From Anaerolineae bacterium (lineage in GTDB: Bacteria; Chloroflexota; Anaerolineae; Aggregatilineales; Phototrophicaceae), in assembly GCA_026645945.1 (NCBI GenBank), contig JAPKMO010000028.1, forward strand, positions 1-41,694: a DNA stretch of 41,694 nt, in the 5' to 3' direction. The notes beneath the pieces were generated by a model. It was given only the letters and a program-made list of their open reading frames with translations, was not told the origin of the DNA and searched no databases. This document shows positions 41,001 to 41,694 of the stretch, in pieces. Position numbers and translations under genes: made by a program. Positions within the stretch are counted from its first letter, which is position 1, and each line of letters opens with the position of its first letter.

Positions 41001-41694
41001 TGGAAGCCGAGTTCGAGGCGCGGCTGGCGCGGATGCAGAAGGATGCCATCCGGGACAAAACGCTGCGCCCGCAGGCGGTTTACGGCTACTTCCCCTGCAA
41101 TAGTCAGGGCGATGATCTGGTCGTCTGGGACTGGCAAGCATTTAACGAAAATGGCGCCGGGGCGCAGAGTCTCGCGCCCCTACAGAACGGCCAGCAGGCA
41201 TTAACCGAACTCGCCCGTTTCACCTTCCCACGCCAGCCGGGCGGCGAACACCTGTGCCTCAGCGATTATTTCGCGCCGGTCGAAAGCGGCCAGGTGGATA
41301 CGGTCGCCTTGCAGGTGGTAACGGTCGGTGCGGCTGCAACCGAAGCCTTCGATAAGCTGCAAGCGGCCAACGAGTACAGCGAGGCCTATTTCTTTCACGG
41401 GCTGGCCGTGCAGACCGCCGAGGCAGCCGCCAATTTCGTCAACCGGCAGGTGGTCAACAAGGAACTGGGCATCCCGCCGGGACAGGGCAAACGTTACAGC
41501 TGGGGCTACCCCGCCTGCCCTGACCTGCGCGATCATGAAACCGTCTTTAAGCTGCTGCCCGGCGCGGCAGCCGACCTAGGTTTAAGCCTGACCGCCTCTT
41601 ACCAGCTTGTGCCGGAGCAAAGCACGGCGGCCATCGTCGTCCACCACCCCGACGCCAAATATTACAGCGTGGGCAGTCTCGACCGGACGGCGCA
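38018..41694 (+). CDS. metH: Cobalamin-dependent methionine synthase (partial, last residues off the right edge)
   Basis: 1225 codons visible, nearly complete. Transfers methyl from methyltetrahydrofolate to homocysteine via cobalamin. Domains: homocysteine-binding (1-325) with zinc ligands Cys238 (GMNCSTG), Cys303 and Cys304 (GGCCGT); pterin-binding (about 388-690, PTLIGERVNSQGS); cobalamin module (about 705-900) with DVHDIG, where His789 is the lower cobalt ligand; AdoMet-binding activation domain (about 930 on) with YFPCNSQGDD, SWGYPACPD and HHPDAKYYSVG. Two in-frame repeats interrupt linker or loop regions: residues 332-364 and about 1046-1057. GGAG precedes the ATG by 12 nt. Probably reached by the transcript from the SAM-I riboswitch upstream. 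No frameshift is seen. Confidence 0.97.
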   Translation, partial: MTTTRTYTNRRYLDAIADHIVIFDGAMGTSIQKFNLTAADFGGERYNGCNDYLVITRPDVIEAIHASFLAVGSEAVETDTFRGNRLTLAEYGLGDRVLEINRAAAQIARRVCDRFEAETGIPRFVAGSIGPSGKLPSGNDPDLSNITFEELADVFYEQARGLVEGGADLLLVETSQDILEVKAAVAGINRYFEDAGVRIPLQCQVTLDTTGRMLFGTDIASALATLEALPIDVIGMNCSTGPEYMRAPIQYLVEHSRLPISVLPNAGLPINVDGEAVYPMEPEPFSDMVSEFARWGVNVVGGCCGTRPEHLDALYRKVHGHSYAELLASRHLPSPQPPLSQGEEPKQQAFPPFSIREKGTGDESINLTPPRPRAPQHEPAASSGMTATLMQQNPGPTLIGERVNSQGSRKVKQLLLAEDYDSIVQIAVDQVNSGAHMLDVCVALTERADEKEQMQALVKKLSLAVSAPLIFDTTEADVAEAALALYPGRGIINGNNLENGRERIDKILPIAKKHGAAVISMTIDEEGMAHSRERKYAIARRIHDIAVNEYGLRPEDLIFDTLVFTLTTGQEELRNSAIETIESIRLIKQNLPGVLTSLGVSNVSFGVTPAARGVLNSVFLYHAVQAGLDMAIVNPAHITPYAEIPAEQRKLADDLIFNTDPDALPRFIQYFEQNAVAAGGKEVEDPTADMTSEQALHWQIVHRKKDGVEALIDDCLTRQDAVGVLNNVLLPAMKEVGDKFGAGELILPFVLQSAEVMKKSVAYLETFMDKVEGSTKGVVVLATVYGDVHDIGKNLVKTILSNNGYTVHDLGKQVPANTIIEKAQEYNADAIGLSALLVSTSKQMPLIVNELARRGLSYPVLIGGAAINRRFGRRILFLEETNQPYEPGVFYCKDAFEGLSVMDKLADPQERGDFVGQIFAEAFEEMGKPAPVKRAVTPGTRTVRPAPSIPTPPFWGPKTILEMPLEIVFKYLHKPELFRLSWGAKNTQGDEWARLEAEFEARLARMQKDAIRDKTLRPQAVYGYFPCNSQGDDLVVWDWQAFNENGAGAQSLAPLQNGQQALTELARFTFPRQPGGEHLCLSDYFAPVESGQVDTVALQVVTVGAAATEAFDKLQAANEYSEAYFFHGLAVQTAEAAANFVNRQVVNKELGIPPGQGKRYSWGYPACPDLRDHETVFKLLPGAAADLGLSLTASYQLVPEQSTAAIVVHHPDAKYYSVGSLDRTA
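39013..39109 (+). repeat. Palindromic dispersed element inserted in frame in metH (copy R2)
   Basis: Begins GCCCTCACCCC, ends GATGAGAGC, with a 10-bp-arm hairpin CCCCTTCTCC (39070-39079) / GGAGAAGGGG (39085-39094). It aligns with the reverse complement of the intergenic copy at 22407-22533, both at the ends and over the core. Translated, it gives LPSPQPPLSQGEE...FSIREKGTGDES, a low-complexity segment between the homocysteine and pterin domains. The open frame is kept. Confidence 0.85.
41159..41185 (+). repeat. GC-rich hairpin repeat in frame in metH (family GCGCGCCCCTAC, copy 3)
   Basis: GGGGCGC (41159-41165), 8-nt loop, GCGCCCC (41174-41180), then TACAG. The stretch CGCGCCCCTACAG is identical to the intergenic copy at 29580-29606. 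It encodes part of NGAGAQSLAPLQNG in the activation domain, where related enzymes have a short loop. Confidence 0.65.

Overview
The window reads as a chromosomal segment of a GC-rich (roughly 60%) bacterium, most likely a member of the Chloroflexota (Anaerolineae-like). That is an inference from gene content: membrane TIR-WD40 proteins, Uma2 nucleases, YfhO and VanW envelope proteins, PA14/SH3b surface proteins, DUF6883/DUF4926 pairs, and pyrimidine-rich palindromic repeats between genes. I saw no rRNA, tRNA or CRISPR array. Coding density is high, Shine-Dalgarno sites are clear, and genes are often translationally coupled (ATGA or TGATG overlaps).

Layout. 1-2380 (-): 5' part of a TIR-membrane-WD40 protein whose SH3b end runs off the left edge. 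2469-4016 (-): PAS histidine kinase. 4164-4565 (+): SWIM zinc-finger protein. 4572-5955 (-): three paralogous small membrane proteins. 6047-8184 (-): VanW protein coupled to a small helical protein. 8278-10758 (-): lipoprotein, then the lipid II flippase MurJ. 10871-15349 (-): Gfo/Idh/MocA oxidoreductase, YtkA/FixH-like lipoprotein and polyferredoxin membrane protein (all overlapping), followed by a TetR regulator with its own operator and a DUF6544-like protein. 15457-22384 (+): Uma2 protein, YfhO membrane protein, and a second TIR-membrane-WD40 protein. 22601-27966: PA14-SH3b surface protein, FMN TIM-barrel enzyme, SGNH hydrolase, SbcD/Mre11-like nuclease, aldo/keto reductase. 28105-31233 (-): the glyoxylate shunt, aceB then aceA, with a candidate operator before aceB and a strong terminator after aceA. 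31495-33227 (+): a short FAD amine-oxidase-like protein coupled to a PPDK/PEP-synthase regulatory protein. 33289-36247 (-): a five-gene operon of HEAT protein, TIR-HEAT protein, two bacterial-microcompartment pentamer (EutN/CcmL) proteins and an NAD(P)-binding epimerase. 36306-38017: a MITE-like element with an 11-bp direct repeat, then promoter, SAM-I riboswitch and terminator, then a decayed VapBC-like module and a DUF6883/DUF4926 pair. 38018-41694 (+): metH, cut by the right edge close to its C-terminus.

Most interesting points. (1) metH carries two in-frame palindromic repeat insertions; relatives of both lie between genes elsewhere in the window, and the larger one (39013-39109) is clearly homologous to an intergenic element at 22407-22533. 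(2) The SAM-I riboswitch is about 1.3 kb upstream of metH, separated from it by toxin-antitoxin-like cargo. (3) A TIR-HEAT protein is translationally coupled to a microcompartment vertex protein although no BMC hexamer gene is in view. (4) Two proteins have a Toll-receptor-like arrangement (cytosolic TIR, one membrane helix, coiled coil, WD40), one of them ending in SH3b and carrying eight nearly identical WD40 blades.
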